Shown in pieces: positions 1 through 5,443 of a stretch of DNA of 9,162 bases. The notes under the pieces are model-generated. The model saw only the letters and a program-made list of their open reading frames with translations, ran no database searches and was not told where the DNA came from. Origin of the DNA: Psychrobacter sp. (GTDB lineage Bacteria; Pseudomonadota; Gammaproteobacteria; Pseudomonadales; Moraxellaceae); assembly GCA_012270355.1 (NCBI GenBank), contig JAAXIL010000036.1:1-9162 (forward strand), read 5' to 3'. Each line of letters starts with the position of its first letter. Position 1 is the stretch's first letter. A program made the translations under genes and the position numbers.

Positions 1-109
1 AGCGCTCCAATGCGACTGGGCTGATGGCGGTGAGCATCAACACGGCAAGCAGGCTTAAAAACAGGTGCCAAAATATGGAAGTAGATTTAAGGGTGTTGAA
101 ATTGGGCAT
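1..109 (-). CDS. N-terminus of a probable CpxA-like sensor histidine kinase (partial, runs off window)
   Basis: Read on the minus strand from the ATG at 109, 36 complete codons are visible before the window edge. The product begins MPNFNTLKS, then has a hydrophobic stretch (about residues 12-31, IFWHLFLSLLAVLMLTAISP) that fits a first inner-membrane helix, with an arginine after it. The short polar start followed by an FW-containing membrane helix resembles the start of CpxA. The gene lies downstream of the cpxR-like regulator on the same strand, where the cognate kinase is normally found. No Shine-Dalgarno sequence is visible before the ATG, and an in-frame stop at 155-157 limits other starts. 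No kinase motif (HisKA, HATPase) lies inside the window, so the kinase assignment is inference from position and the membrane start. Confidence 0.6.
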   Translation of the reverse strand, partial: MPNFNTLKSTSIFWHLFLSLLAVLMLTAISPVALER

Positions 110-345
110 TGGAGGGGGCTTAGTGTGGGGTATGGTAATAAATTTGTTTATGAATTAGTGACTTAGGTGTAGGTAGGGCTAAAGCCAGTACTTGCTATTT
201 CTGCTTGGGTGAAGTTTGCCATACATGCTCTGCGCTAACCACAACCTACGGGTTAAATTTCTGACTTTCAGCGATGTTTGATTGTTGTCGAAAACGTTGC
301 CGTCGGTGCGGTTTAGCCCCGATTGTAGCGGTATCCTTGCGTGAC

Positions 346-424
346 CGATGGCGTTGCGGGCTGTGGCTAAGGGTGGTCGCTCGAAGTCTGGAACGCCCTT
401 AGACATATAGCACGCACGCCATCG
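346..424. repeat. 79-nt long near-continuous inverted repeat
   Basis: The outer arms CGATGGCGT (346-354) and ACGCCATCG (416-424) are perfectly complementary. The inner arms CTAAGGG (367-373) and CCCTTAG (396-402) are also perfect and can extend by a T-G wobble and a G-C pair. Between them, 356-358 pairs with 413-415 and 360-365 with 406-411, including wobbles, interrupted by an unpaired T at 355 and mismatches at 359/412 and 366/405. Roughly 27 pairs close an 18-nt loop (376-393). No T tract follows on either strand, so it is not a classical terminator. Confidence 0.6.
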
Positions 425-432
425 GGCAGATA

Positions 433-476
433 CTCGCTTTTCAGAAATTTTCCTTTAAGAAAATTTCACTTGCGAG
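433..476. repeat. Hairpin with 9-bp AT-rich inner stem and GC clamp
   Basis: The inner arms GAAATTTTC (444-452) and GAAAATTTC (459-467) are perfectly complementary around a 6-nt loop. An outer clamp CTCGC (433-437) pairs with GCGAG (472-476) across a small asymmetric internal loop. The 3' clamp bases 474-476 are shared with the base of the next hairpin, so the two outer stems compete. Confidence 0.6.
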
Positions 477-508
477 CCTAACAAAGCAGTGCTTTGTTTA
501 TACGGCTC
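474..508. repeat. Hairpin with palindromic core AACAAAGCA/TGCTTTGTT
   Basis: The core arms 480-488 and 490-498 are a perfect 9-bp palindrome around a single G (489); a real RNA loop would open the innermost pairs. An outer stem GAGCC (474-478) pairs with GGCTC (504-508). It shares bases 474-476 with the clamp of the preceding hairpin, giving an either/or geometry. No U-run follows, so I do not call a terminator. Confidence 0.55.
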
Positions 509-629
509 TCAGGGAAATAGCTCCATCAAATCCCTCTCTAGAAAACTTAACGTTATCGCAAGTAAGATATTTTCTCATCAAATCAAGCCATTGAAACCAA
601 TTCTATAAAATCCCTCATTTAATATCCCT

Positions 630-1394
630 TCAAATCACCAATTGATAGCCTTTGCCCCGAACCGATTTGATGGTTTCGGTTGTCTTGTCATTGTTGTTAT
701 TCGCTTCGCCTACTAGCTTTTTGCGTAAGCGAGAAATGTGCACGTCGAGGCTTCGGTCAAAGGGGGACAGCTCTCGTCCGAGGACGGTTTCCGATAGGGT
801 GTCTTTGCTGACCACGTCGCCATAGTTTGCCAGTAAGGTGTGTAATAAGTCGAATTCTGTGCCTGTTAAGTCGAGTGGTTGCCCATCTAGACTGGCGGTG
901 CGATGCGTGGTGTCTAGGGTTAGGTGGTCGTGCCCGGGCAAGGTAACGGTTGAGGTGGCTGTTTGGTTAAAAGCGTCGTCAGGCGAGGGGGTGAGGTTGG
1001 TGCGTTTGAGGATGGCATGAATGCGGGCGAGCAGTTCACGGGGGTTGCAGGGTTTGCCGAGGTAGTCGTCTGCCCCAAGCTCTAGTCCGATAATGCGGTC
1101 GATGTCGTCGCCTTTGGCGGTGAGCATGATGACTGGCAGGGGGTTACCTGCGGGGTTCTTGGCGTGACCTGTGGCGTGTAGTGTGGGCAATTGTTTGAGG
1201 ACTGCCATGCCGTCCATGTTTGGCATCATGATGTCGAGTACCATGAGGTCAAAGGTTTGGCGGTCGCTTTGCAGTAAGGCTAACGCTTCCGCCCCGTCGC
1301 TTGCCACGCTGATGCTCAAGCCGTGACCTTGTAGGTAGTCGGCAAGTAGGTCGGTGAGTTCAAAGTCGTCGTCGGCGAGCAGAATATGGGGCAT
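630..1394 (-). CDS. cpxR: CpxR-like OmpR-family response regulator
   Basis: This is a cytoplasmic two-component transcription factor, expected to be phosphorylated by the kinase encoded next door and to control envelope-stress genes. With the start at 1394 it has 254 residues. The receiver domain (about 1-131) has the acidic pocket D8/D9, phospho-acceptor D54 (in VLDIMMPNMDG), switch residue T92 and the conserved K114 (GKP). The winged-helix DNA-binding domain (about 150-254) contains LTGTEFDLL, VLGRELSPFDRSLDVHISRL (204-223) and a terminal IKSVRGKGYQLV. The VLG-x-L-(T/S)-PFDR phrase is typical of CpxR. A somewhat long insertion (HATGHAKNPAGN, 73-84) precedes the fourth strand. The start is ambiguous: M at 1394 or 1412 fits the family but lacks a clear Shine-Dalgarno, while an in-frame ATG at 1487 has AAAGG five bases upstream and would add 31 residues. 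The gene is divergent from the CpxP-like gene, as in E. coli cpxR/cpxP. Confidence 0.9.
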   Translation of the reverse strand: MPHILLADDDFELTDLLADYLQGHGLSISVASDGAEALALLQSDRQTFDLMVLDIMMPNMDGMAVLKQLPTLHATGHAKNPAGNPLPVIMLTAKGDDIDRIIGLELGADDYLGKPCNPRELLARIHAILKRTNLTPSPDDAFNQTATSTVTLPGHDHLTLDTTHRTASLDGQPLDLTGTEFDLLHTLLANYGDVVSKDTLSETVLGRELSPFDRSLDVHISRLRKKLVGEANNNNDKTTETIKSVRGKGYQLVI

Positions 1395-1488
1395 GGCGGG
1401 CGTGTCAGGCATAACGGTGGCGTTGCAAATGAGAATTTGGCAAAGCATAGCACAGACCCGATAGCTTTCTGTTGCACTGCTCGCCATC

Positions 1489-1508
1489 TTAACCTTTCTT
1501 AAACTTTC
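1489..1508. promoter_or_regulatory. Tandem 10-bp direct repeat, probable response-regulator operator
   Basis: On the plus strand TTAACCTTTC (1489-1498) is followed at once by TTAAACTTTC (1499-1508), nine of ten bases identical and one helical turn apart. OmpR-family regulators bind tandem direct repeats with this spacing as head-to-tail dimers. It lies between the divergent cpxR and cpxP-like genes. It does not match the E. coli CpxR consensus GTAAA-N5-GTAAA exactly, so binding by CpxR is inference. On the minus strand one copy overlaps the AAAGG in front of the alternative cpxR start at 1487. Confidence 0.5.
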
Positions 1509-1512
1509 ATAA

Positions 1513-1541
1513 GAGTACGCAACCTGAGTGGGGGCTAATAT
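1513..1541 (+). promoter_or_regulatory. Candidate activator-dependent promoter of the cpxP-like gene
   Basis: A -10-like TAATAT lies at 1536-1541. Seventeen bases upstream the -35 position (1513-1518, GAGTAC) is poor, as expected for a promoter that needs an activator. The tandem repeat ends only 4 bp before this -35 position, where an OmpR-family activator would normally sit. The predicted transcript would begin near 1548. Assigned by eye only. Confidence 0.3.
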
Positions 1542-1552
1542 GTGTCGTGTGG

Positions 1553-1593
1553 TTAGGCAGTGCAAGCGTTTGATATGAGCAGTAACTGCCTAA
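1553..1593 (+). promoter_or_regulatory. 9-bp inverted repeat in the leader of the cpxP-like gene
   Basis: TTAGGCAGT (1553-1561) and ACTGCCTAA (1585-1593) are perfectly complementary across 23 nt. If transcription starts near 1548, this stem would be at the very 5' end of the mRNA, where such stems can protect transcripts from decay. It could equally be a binding site for a dimeric repressor. It ends 37 bp before the start codon and leaves the ribosome binding site free. Confidence 0.4.
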
Positions 1594-1630
1594 TCTTCGA
1601 ATAAACTTCTACTTTATAAAGGAATTTAGC

Positions 1631-2197
1631 ATGAAAAATTTAACTTTAGCTTCTCTTGTTGCCAGTTCTGCGTTGGCGGTTAGTTTGGGTGTGTCGGGCA
1701 TGACCTCTGCCAATGCGGTGGCGGTTGGCACGACTGCCGATTCAAGCACGCAAGCCATACCTTTTGCGTCGTCTGATGTGAAGCGAGGCGAGTGGAGTGG
1801 GAATCCCGACGGAAAACGAGGTGGTCATAGAGGTGAACATGGTGGCGGTGGCGGAATGCACCGTGCAATGGATAAATTGAATTTGACCGAGGCTCAACAA
1901 GCCAAAATTGATGCGATTATGGACGCTAAAAAAGCCGAGCGGGAAGCCAATCGCACCAGCGAGCAAGCCAAGCGAGAGCAAGAACATGAGCAGATGCAGG
2001 CGTTGATGAATCAAACCACGCTCAATCAAGCTCAAGTCAATCGTCTTGCCAATGCTCATGCTGAGGAAGCGAAACAACGTTTTATTGACCGCATCGAAAC
2101 CCAACACGCCATCGCTCAGGTGCTGACTTCCGAGCAACGGGCAGAGCTTGAGGCAATGCACGAAGCACGAAGTGAAGGGCGAGGTGGACGATTTTAA
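1631..2197 (+). CDS. Periplasmic Spy/CpxP-family LTxxQ protein
   Basis: This is a probable secreted stress protein of the Spy/CpxP family, whose members act in the periplasm as chaperones (Spy) or as inhibitors of the CpxA sensor (CpxP). A classical signal peptide is visible: MKNLT, a hydrophobic run, and a likely cleavage after A29 in SANA. The mature part starts with a low-complexity Gly/His/Arg region (about 61-79) that might bind metal. A mostly helical, charged domain follows, with two family motifs, LTEAQ (85-89) and LTSEQ (165-169). It has 188 residues, close to family size. The ribosome binding site AAGGA (1619-1623) lies 7 bases from the ATG. Divergent placement beside cpxR matches E. 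coli cpxP, so regulation by, and feedback on, the CpxR/CpxA pair is a reasonable inference. Whether it is functionally closer to Spy or CpxP cannot be decided from the sequence alone. Confidence 0.85.
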   Translation: MKNLTLASLVASSALAVSLGVSGMTSANAVAVGTTADSSTQAIPFASSDVKRGEWSGNPDGKRGGHRGEHGGGGGMHRAMDKLNLTEAQQAKIDAIMDAKKAEREANRTSEQAKREQEHEQMQALMNQTTLNQAQVNRLANAHAEEAKQRFIDRIETQHAIAQVLTSEQRAELEAMHEARSEGRGGRF

Positions 2198-2264
2198 ATG
2201 ATGATGTTAGTTAATGTTATATAGTCAATTGCCAATCGCTTGAAACTTAAAATTGTTTGATGAT

Positions 2265-2295
2265 ACCCATCGTCTGGTTTAGGCGGTGGGTTTTT
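2265..2295 (+). terminator. Intrinsic terminator after the cpxP-like gene
   Basis: Arms 2265-2274 and 2282-2291 form a 10-bp stem with two G-T wobbles around a 7-nt loop, followed by TTTTT (2291-2295). It sits about 70 bp after the stop codon and ends the monocistronic transcript. Confidence 0.75.
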
Positions 2296-2420
2296 AGTGC
2301 ATATCAAAAGCGAAGTTGGTTTACCTTGCGATTTTAATGATTATCGGGGAAAATGAAAAATTATTTAGCTTAGTGCCACTGTCTATCCTCTATCATTGCC
2401 CATTATTCGATAATTCACTT

Positions 2421-3251
2421 ATGCCAACACCGCACGCCAACCCTGACGTTCTAAACTCGCTTGCCACGTCGACCCATGCAAATCCTCGACCCGTTGCTCT
2501 CGAACTTACCGACATTCATAAACGTTTTGGCTCGCTTGAGGTGCTAAAAGGCGTGTCGTTGACGGCTTGTGATGGCGACGTAATTTCCATTCTTGGCTCG
2601 TCGGGGTCGGGCAAATCGACGTTGCTTAGGTGTATTAACCTGCTCGAAAATCCGTCGCAAGGTACAATTAAACTCGGTGATAATCCGTTAGACCTGAAGT
2701 TAAACAAGCAAGGTGAACTGATTGCCCAAGACAAACGCCAGCTAGAAAGCTTGCGGGCACAAGTTGGCTTTGTATTTCAAAACTTCAATCTATGGCCCCA
2801 CAAAACCATCTTAAAAAATATCATCGAAGGTCCGACGCAGGTTCTTAAACTGAGCAAAGCCCAAGCGGTGAGTGAGGCAGAAGCCCTACTTGATAAGGTG
2901 GGCTTGTTGGATAAAAAGGATGCTTATCCTGCCAATTTGTCAGGTGGTCAACGCCAACGGGTCGCCATTGCTCGAGCACTTGCCATGAAGCCAAGAGTGT
3001 TGCTGTTTGATGAACCAACTTCTGCTCTTGACCCTGAGCTTGTCAATGAGGTGTTGGCGGTGATGCGTGAGCTTGCCGAAGAGGGACGCACCATGCTGAT
3101 TGTGACGCATGAAATGCGATTTGCCCGTGAGGTGTCGTCTAAGGTGGTGTTTTTGCACGAAGGACGTATTGAGGAAATCGGTACGCCTGAAGAGGTGTTT
3201 GACCGACCCAAGTCTCCTCGGGTGCAGGCGTTTATGGCATCGCATCATTAA
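2421..3251 (+). CDS. hisP: HisP-like ATPase of a polar amino-acid ABC importer
   Basis: This is the cytoplasmic ATPase subunit that powers uptake by the permease pair encoded downstream. It has 276 residues from the ATG at 2421. Visible motifs are Walker [10 protein letters not shown] (59-67), Q-loop Q120 in FQNFNLW, signature LSGGQ (173-177), Walker B VLLFDE (193-198), D-loop SALD (201-204) and switch H230. Phrases such as [26 protein letters not shown] and DPELVNEVL match the HisP/AotP branch, which serves histidine, lysine, arginine or ornithine; the exact substrate is inference. Residues 1-24 are an extra polar leader before the domain. No Shine-Dalgarno precedes 2421. The frame is open back to 2316, but that extension ([14 protein letters not shown]) is unlike the family. 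A six-codon frame at 2353-2373 with GGGGA before it lies upstream. The gene is separated from the rest of the transporter by 288 bp. Confidence 0.93.
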   Translation: MPTPHANPDVLNSLATSTHANPRPVALELTDIHKRFGSLEVLKGVSLTACDGDVISILGSSGSGKSTLLRCINLLENPSQGTIKLGDNPLDLKLNKQGELIAQDKRQLESLRAQVGFVFQNFNLWPHKTILKNIIEGPTQVLKLSKAQAVSEAEALLDKVGLLDKKDAYPANLSGGQRQRVAIARALAMKPRVLLFDEPTSALDPELVNEVLAVMRELAEEGRTMLIVTHEMRFAREVSSKVVFLHEGRIEEIGTPEEVFDRPKSPRVQAFMASHH

Positions 3252-3341
3252 TTCATTTAAGCCATTATTGTAATCGTTAATAAGGGCGATAAGGTTTCCA
3301 TTTTAGCTTTCAGAATTAATCTTACCCATACCACGTATATA

Positions 3342-3390
3342 TGACAATGTTGTGACAATCCTACGGGATTGTAAAAAAAATTGTTTTTAC
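3342..3390. promoter_or_regulatory. Cluster of short direct and inverted repeats upstream of the binding-protein promoter
   Basis: TGACAAT occurs at 3342-3348 and again at 3353-3359, 11 bp apart. ACAATCC (3355-3361) and GGATTGT (3366-3372) form a perfect stem with a 4-nt loop. GTAAAAA (3371-3377) and TTTTTAC (3384-3390) form another. The cluster is directly upstream of, and overlaps, the candidate -35 at 3381, so it could be an operator. No match to an ArgR box was seen. No regulator can be named. Confidence 0.35.
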
Positions 3391-3409
3391 TTGCTAGGTC
3401 GGGTATTAT
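3381..3409 (+). promoter_or_regulatory. Candidate sigma-70 promoter of the binding-protein gene
   Basis: TTGTTT (3381-3386), a 17-bp spacer and TATTAT (3404-3409) make a good match, with the -10 five of six to consensus. Transcription would start near 3416, leaving a leader of about 124 nt. This explains how the binding protein can be expressed separately from the ATPase gene upstream. Confidence 0.5.
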
Positions 3410-3539
3410 TTTTGTATATGGATGTGGCTTTAAGTCACCCTTTTATGCTGTGAGAAAACTTTATATTTCAGTTGCTTGTTGCTAGAACCTATATCTCTTT
3501 TAATTTTTATCAAACCATTTTTTAACTTGAGGCTCGCTT

Positions 3540-4571
3540 ATGTCTGTCATCTCTTATCCCTCTTCTCGTCTCACATCACCTTTTGGCTTGTCTGCCCTGA
3601 TGGTAGGTATGTTTGCGGTAACAGGTTGCTCACAACCTGCTGAAAACGAGGCTGAAGTGACACCCGATGCCGAAACCACTGCACCTGCGACGGGTGAAAC
3701 CATTCGCATCGCCTCAGAGGGGGCATACCCTCCGTTCAACTATACAGAAGCCGATGGTTCACTCGCTGGCTTCGATATCGATGTGGTCAATGCCTTATGT
3801 GAAGAAATGCAGGCAAACTGTGAAATCGTTGCCCAGGATTGGGAAGGCATCATTCCCGGCTTGATGGCAGGTAAATATGATGCCATTGCTGCTGGTATGT
3901 CGGTCACGCCCGAGCGACTTGAGCAGGTGGATTTTACCGACCCATATTTCAAAAATACGATGGTTTGGGTGGCAAAAAATGACGGCAGTTTTGATGCAAA
4001 CAATGTCAGTGGCAAAAATCTAGGTAGCCAGCGTGCCACCTCAATGGGTCAATATTTGCAAGATAATTTTGATGGCAAAGACGGCAATACGGCTAACCTA
4101 TATGACACGCAAGAAAACGCCTATCTTGATCTCGCTTCAGGGCGGGTGGATGCGATTTTAGCGGAAAAAGTGCAAGCCGCATCGTGGCTCGCGGATAACC
4201 CCGAATATGGCATGATTGGCGATGAGATTGATAACGACGACAACATTGCCATTGCCCTCAAAAAAGACAGCCCGCTACTTGCTCAGTTCAATACCGCATT
4301 GACTGCCATTAAAGCGGATGGACGCTATGATGCCATTGCCAAGTCTTATTTTGGTGAAGGCAACTCCTCCGCCACAGCCAGTACTGTGGCCGCGACTGAC
4401 GCTGATCCAACGGTAACTGTTGTGGACGATACCAATGATTCAGTTGTTGATACGGTTGATCCTGTAACTCTTGTAGAAGGTGATGGTTCTGATGTGGCAG
4501 AAACGGACTTAGTCATTGCTGAAGAGGCGAACGATTTGGACGGGACTAAAGCCGAGGAAGTAACGCAGTAA
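3540..4571 (+). CDS. Lipoprotein substrate-binding protein of the amino-acid importer (SBP_bac_3)
   Basis: This lipid-anchored binding protein captures a polar, probably basic, amino acid and delivers it to the HisQ/HisM-like permease. The lipobox VTGC puts the lipidated cysteine at C30. A short acidic linker follows, then the SBP_bac_3 domain (about 53-272). Family features are EGAYPPFNY, GFDIDVV, the cysteine pair C87/C94 (as in HisJ and LAO protein), GMSVTPERL with R126 expected to hold the ligand carboxylate, and GRVDAILAE with D204 expected to hold the amino group. Residues 275-343 form an extra tail rich in D, E, V and T, with 18 acidic residues and one lysine, absent from the usual family length. 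A GAGG sequence 7 bases before the ATG supports the start. It is flanked by its own candidate promoter and a strong terminator, suggesting higher expression than the permeases. Ligand specificity is inferred. Confidence 0.92.
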   Translation: MSVISYPSSRLTSPFGLSALMVGMFAVTGCSQPAENEAEVTPDAETTAPATGETIRIASEGAYPPFNYTEADGSLAGFDIDVVNALCEEMQANCEIVAQDWEGIIPGLMAGKYDAIAAGMSVTPERLEQVDFTDPYFKNTMVWVAKNDGSFDANNVSGKNLGSQRATSMGQYLQDNFDGKDGNTANLYDTQENAYLDLASGRVDAILAEKVQAASWLADNPEYGMIGDEIDNDDNIAIALKKDSPLLAQFNTALTAIKADGRYDAIAKSYFGEGNSSATASTVAATDADPTVTVVDDTNDSVVDTVDPVTLVEGDGSDVAETDLVIAEEANDLDGTKAEEVTQ

Positions 4572-4603
4572 GCGGTATTGTCTTTTAAGTTGTCAAGTAT
4601 TTG

Positions 4604-4636
4604 AAAAACGCATCCCAGCATCGGATGCGTTTTTTT
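4604..4636 (+). terminator. Strong intrinsic terminator between binding-protein and permease genes
   Basis: Bases 4604-4615 pair perfectly with 4623-4634 (core ACGCATCC/GGATGCGT) around a 7-nt loop, with a T run at 4630-4636. Its position inside the transporter locus suggests partial termination that lowers permease expression relative to the binding protein. Confidence 0.85.
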
Positions 4637-4664
4637 GTGCTAAAATTTAGCAGTTTTTTATAAG
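4635..4664 (+). promoter_or_regulatory. Weak candidate promoter for the permease genes
   Basis: TTGTGC (4635-4640), an 18-bp spacer and TATAAG (4659-4664) lie just behind the terminator. A small palindrome, GCTAAA/TTTAGC (4639-4651), falls in the spacer. This could restart transcription for the permease and hydrolase genes; read-through of the terminator is the alternative. Confidence 0.3.
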
Positions 4665-4693
4665 CTTTTTTATGAGCATGGTGGGCAGATGTA

Positions 4694-5443
4694 ATGGGGT
4701 TGGATTTACAAGGGTTTGGGCATCTGCTCATCAGTGGGCTTTGGGTCACCATCAAGCTTGCTCTCATGAGCCTGATTATCGGGTTGATATTTGGCATGAT
4801 GGGAGCGATGGCTAAGCTGTCGAATGTGTGGCTATTACGAAAACTAGCCACTGTTTATACTGCTACCATGCGGGGTATTCCTGAACTGCTTTTGGTATTA
4901 TTTTTATATTTTGGCGGTCAATTTATCCTAAATTATGTCCTAAAAGCTATGGGACACACCGAGTATATGGAAGTCAGTGCTTTTGGGGCAGGCGTGGCAG
5001 CATTGTCTATTGCCTTCGGTGCGTATGCCACCGAAGTGTTTCGCATGGCAATTCAGGAGATTCCGAAAGGTCAGTTTGAGGCAGCCAGTGCCATTGGCAT
5101 GCGTCCCGTGCAAACTTATACCCGTATTATTATTCCCCAAGTGTGGCGACTGGCATTGCCAGGACTTGGCAATCTGTTTTTGGTGTTGCTCAAAGACACC
5201 GCACTGGTATCGGTGGTCGGGTTAAAAGACATCATGTACCACGCATCTAGGGGGGCTCAAGCCACACAAGAACCGTTCACCTTTTATTTGGCAGCCGCTT
5301 TGGTGTATTTGGCATTAACTGTCATGGTGACAGGCATCGTGATGTGGCTAGAATGGCAAGCCAATCCTGCCGAGCGTTATGCCAAATCGTTGCAAAAATC
5401 TGCAATCGGCACGCAGGCTAAGTCATTGGGAGGTGGGGCATGA
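4694..5443 (+). CDS. hisQ: HisQ-like inner-membrane permease of the amino-acid importer
   Basis: This is one of two membrane subunits forming the translocation channel with HisM and the ATPase dimer. It has 249 residues and about five hydrophobic segments (roughly 11-39, 61-85, 96-118, 155-178, 197-220). The cytoplasmic EAA loop, which docks on the ATPase, is visible as E129-A130-A131, G135 and P148. RGIPELLLVLFLYFG (60-74) and LKDTALVSVVGL (166-177) match the HisQ/ArtQ branch. The start is the first in-frame ATG; only a weak GGGCAG precedes it. It overlaps the next gene by 4 bp (ATGA), which points to translational coupling. The polar C-terminus (221-249) is slightly long. Confidence 0.92.
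   Translation: MGLDLQGFGHLLISGLWVTIKLALMSLIIGLIFGMMGAMAKLSNVWLLRKLATVYTATMRGIPELLLVLFLYFGGQFILNYVLKAMGHTEYMEVSAFGAGVAALSIAFGAYATEVFRMAIQEIPKGQFEAASAIGMRPVQTYTRIIIPQVWRLALPGLGNLFLVLLKDTALVSVVGLKDIMYHASRGAQATQEPFTFYLAAALVYLALTVMVTGIVMWLEWQANPAERYAKSLQKSAIGTQAKSLGGGA

Larger units (their letters stand above)
170..510. repeat. Candidate interspersed or structured-RNA element
   Basis: At least three hairpin-forming inverted repeats sit side by side at 346-424, 433-476 and 474-508. Smaller stems also occur: GGCT/AGCC at 177-186 and TAACC/GGTTA at 236-255. The phrases TAGGTAGGGCTAAAGCC (about 170-186, plus) and TAGGTTGTGGTTAGCGC (about 248-232, minus) are loosely similar and face each other. Density of stems, higher GC than the flanks, and position inside an operon that is normally compact suggest an inserted non-autonomous repeat. 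A transcribed structured RNA is the main alternative. Copy number elsewhere cannot be seen from this window, so the repeat call is inference. Confidence 0.4.
110..629. other. 520-bp spacer between cpxR and the kinase gene, without a convincing gene
   Basis: This stretch separates two genes that usually abut or overlap in CpxR/CpxA-type operons. Its outer parts (110-168 and about 509-629) are AT-rich. The inner part (about 170-510) is richer in GC and holds several perfect or near-perfect inverted repeats, listed separately. The one long open frame (179-406, minus, 75 codons) has no ribosome binding site, and much of it overlaps the hairpins, so I do not call it a gene. I see no tRNA, no transposase fragment and no clear T-tract terminator here. 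Confidence 0.7.

Noticed and set aside
179..406. 75-codon open frame on the minus strand in the cpxR-kinase spacer
   Set aside because: No ribosome binding site, and its first third lies inside the 79-nt hairpin. More likely a chance frame through a structured element, though annotation pipelines may call copies of it as hypothetical proteins.
1395..1565. Long form of cpxR starting at 1565
   Set aside because: It would run through the inverted repeat and divergent promoter region, has no ribosome site, and adds 57 residues unlike any response regulator. The family start near 1394 is preferred.
2316..2420. N-terminal extension of the HisP-like ATPase from the ATG at 2316
   Set aside because: The 35 extra residues are hydrophobic and unlike the family, and the stretch contains the likely upstream regulatory sequence.
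3252..3539. ArgR box or riboswitch upstream of the binding-protein gene
   Set aside because: No 18-bp ARG-box palindrome and no recognisable riboswitch core (lysine, glycine) were found; only short repeats and a promoter are supported.
4639..4651. Second terminator-like palindrome GCTAAA/TTTAGC before a T run
   Set aside because: Only six AT-rich pairs with a one-base loop; too weak for termination and directly behind a strong terminator. Kept only as part of the promoter description.
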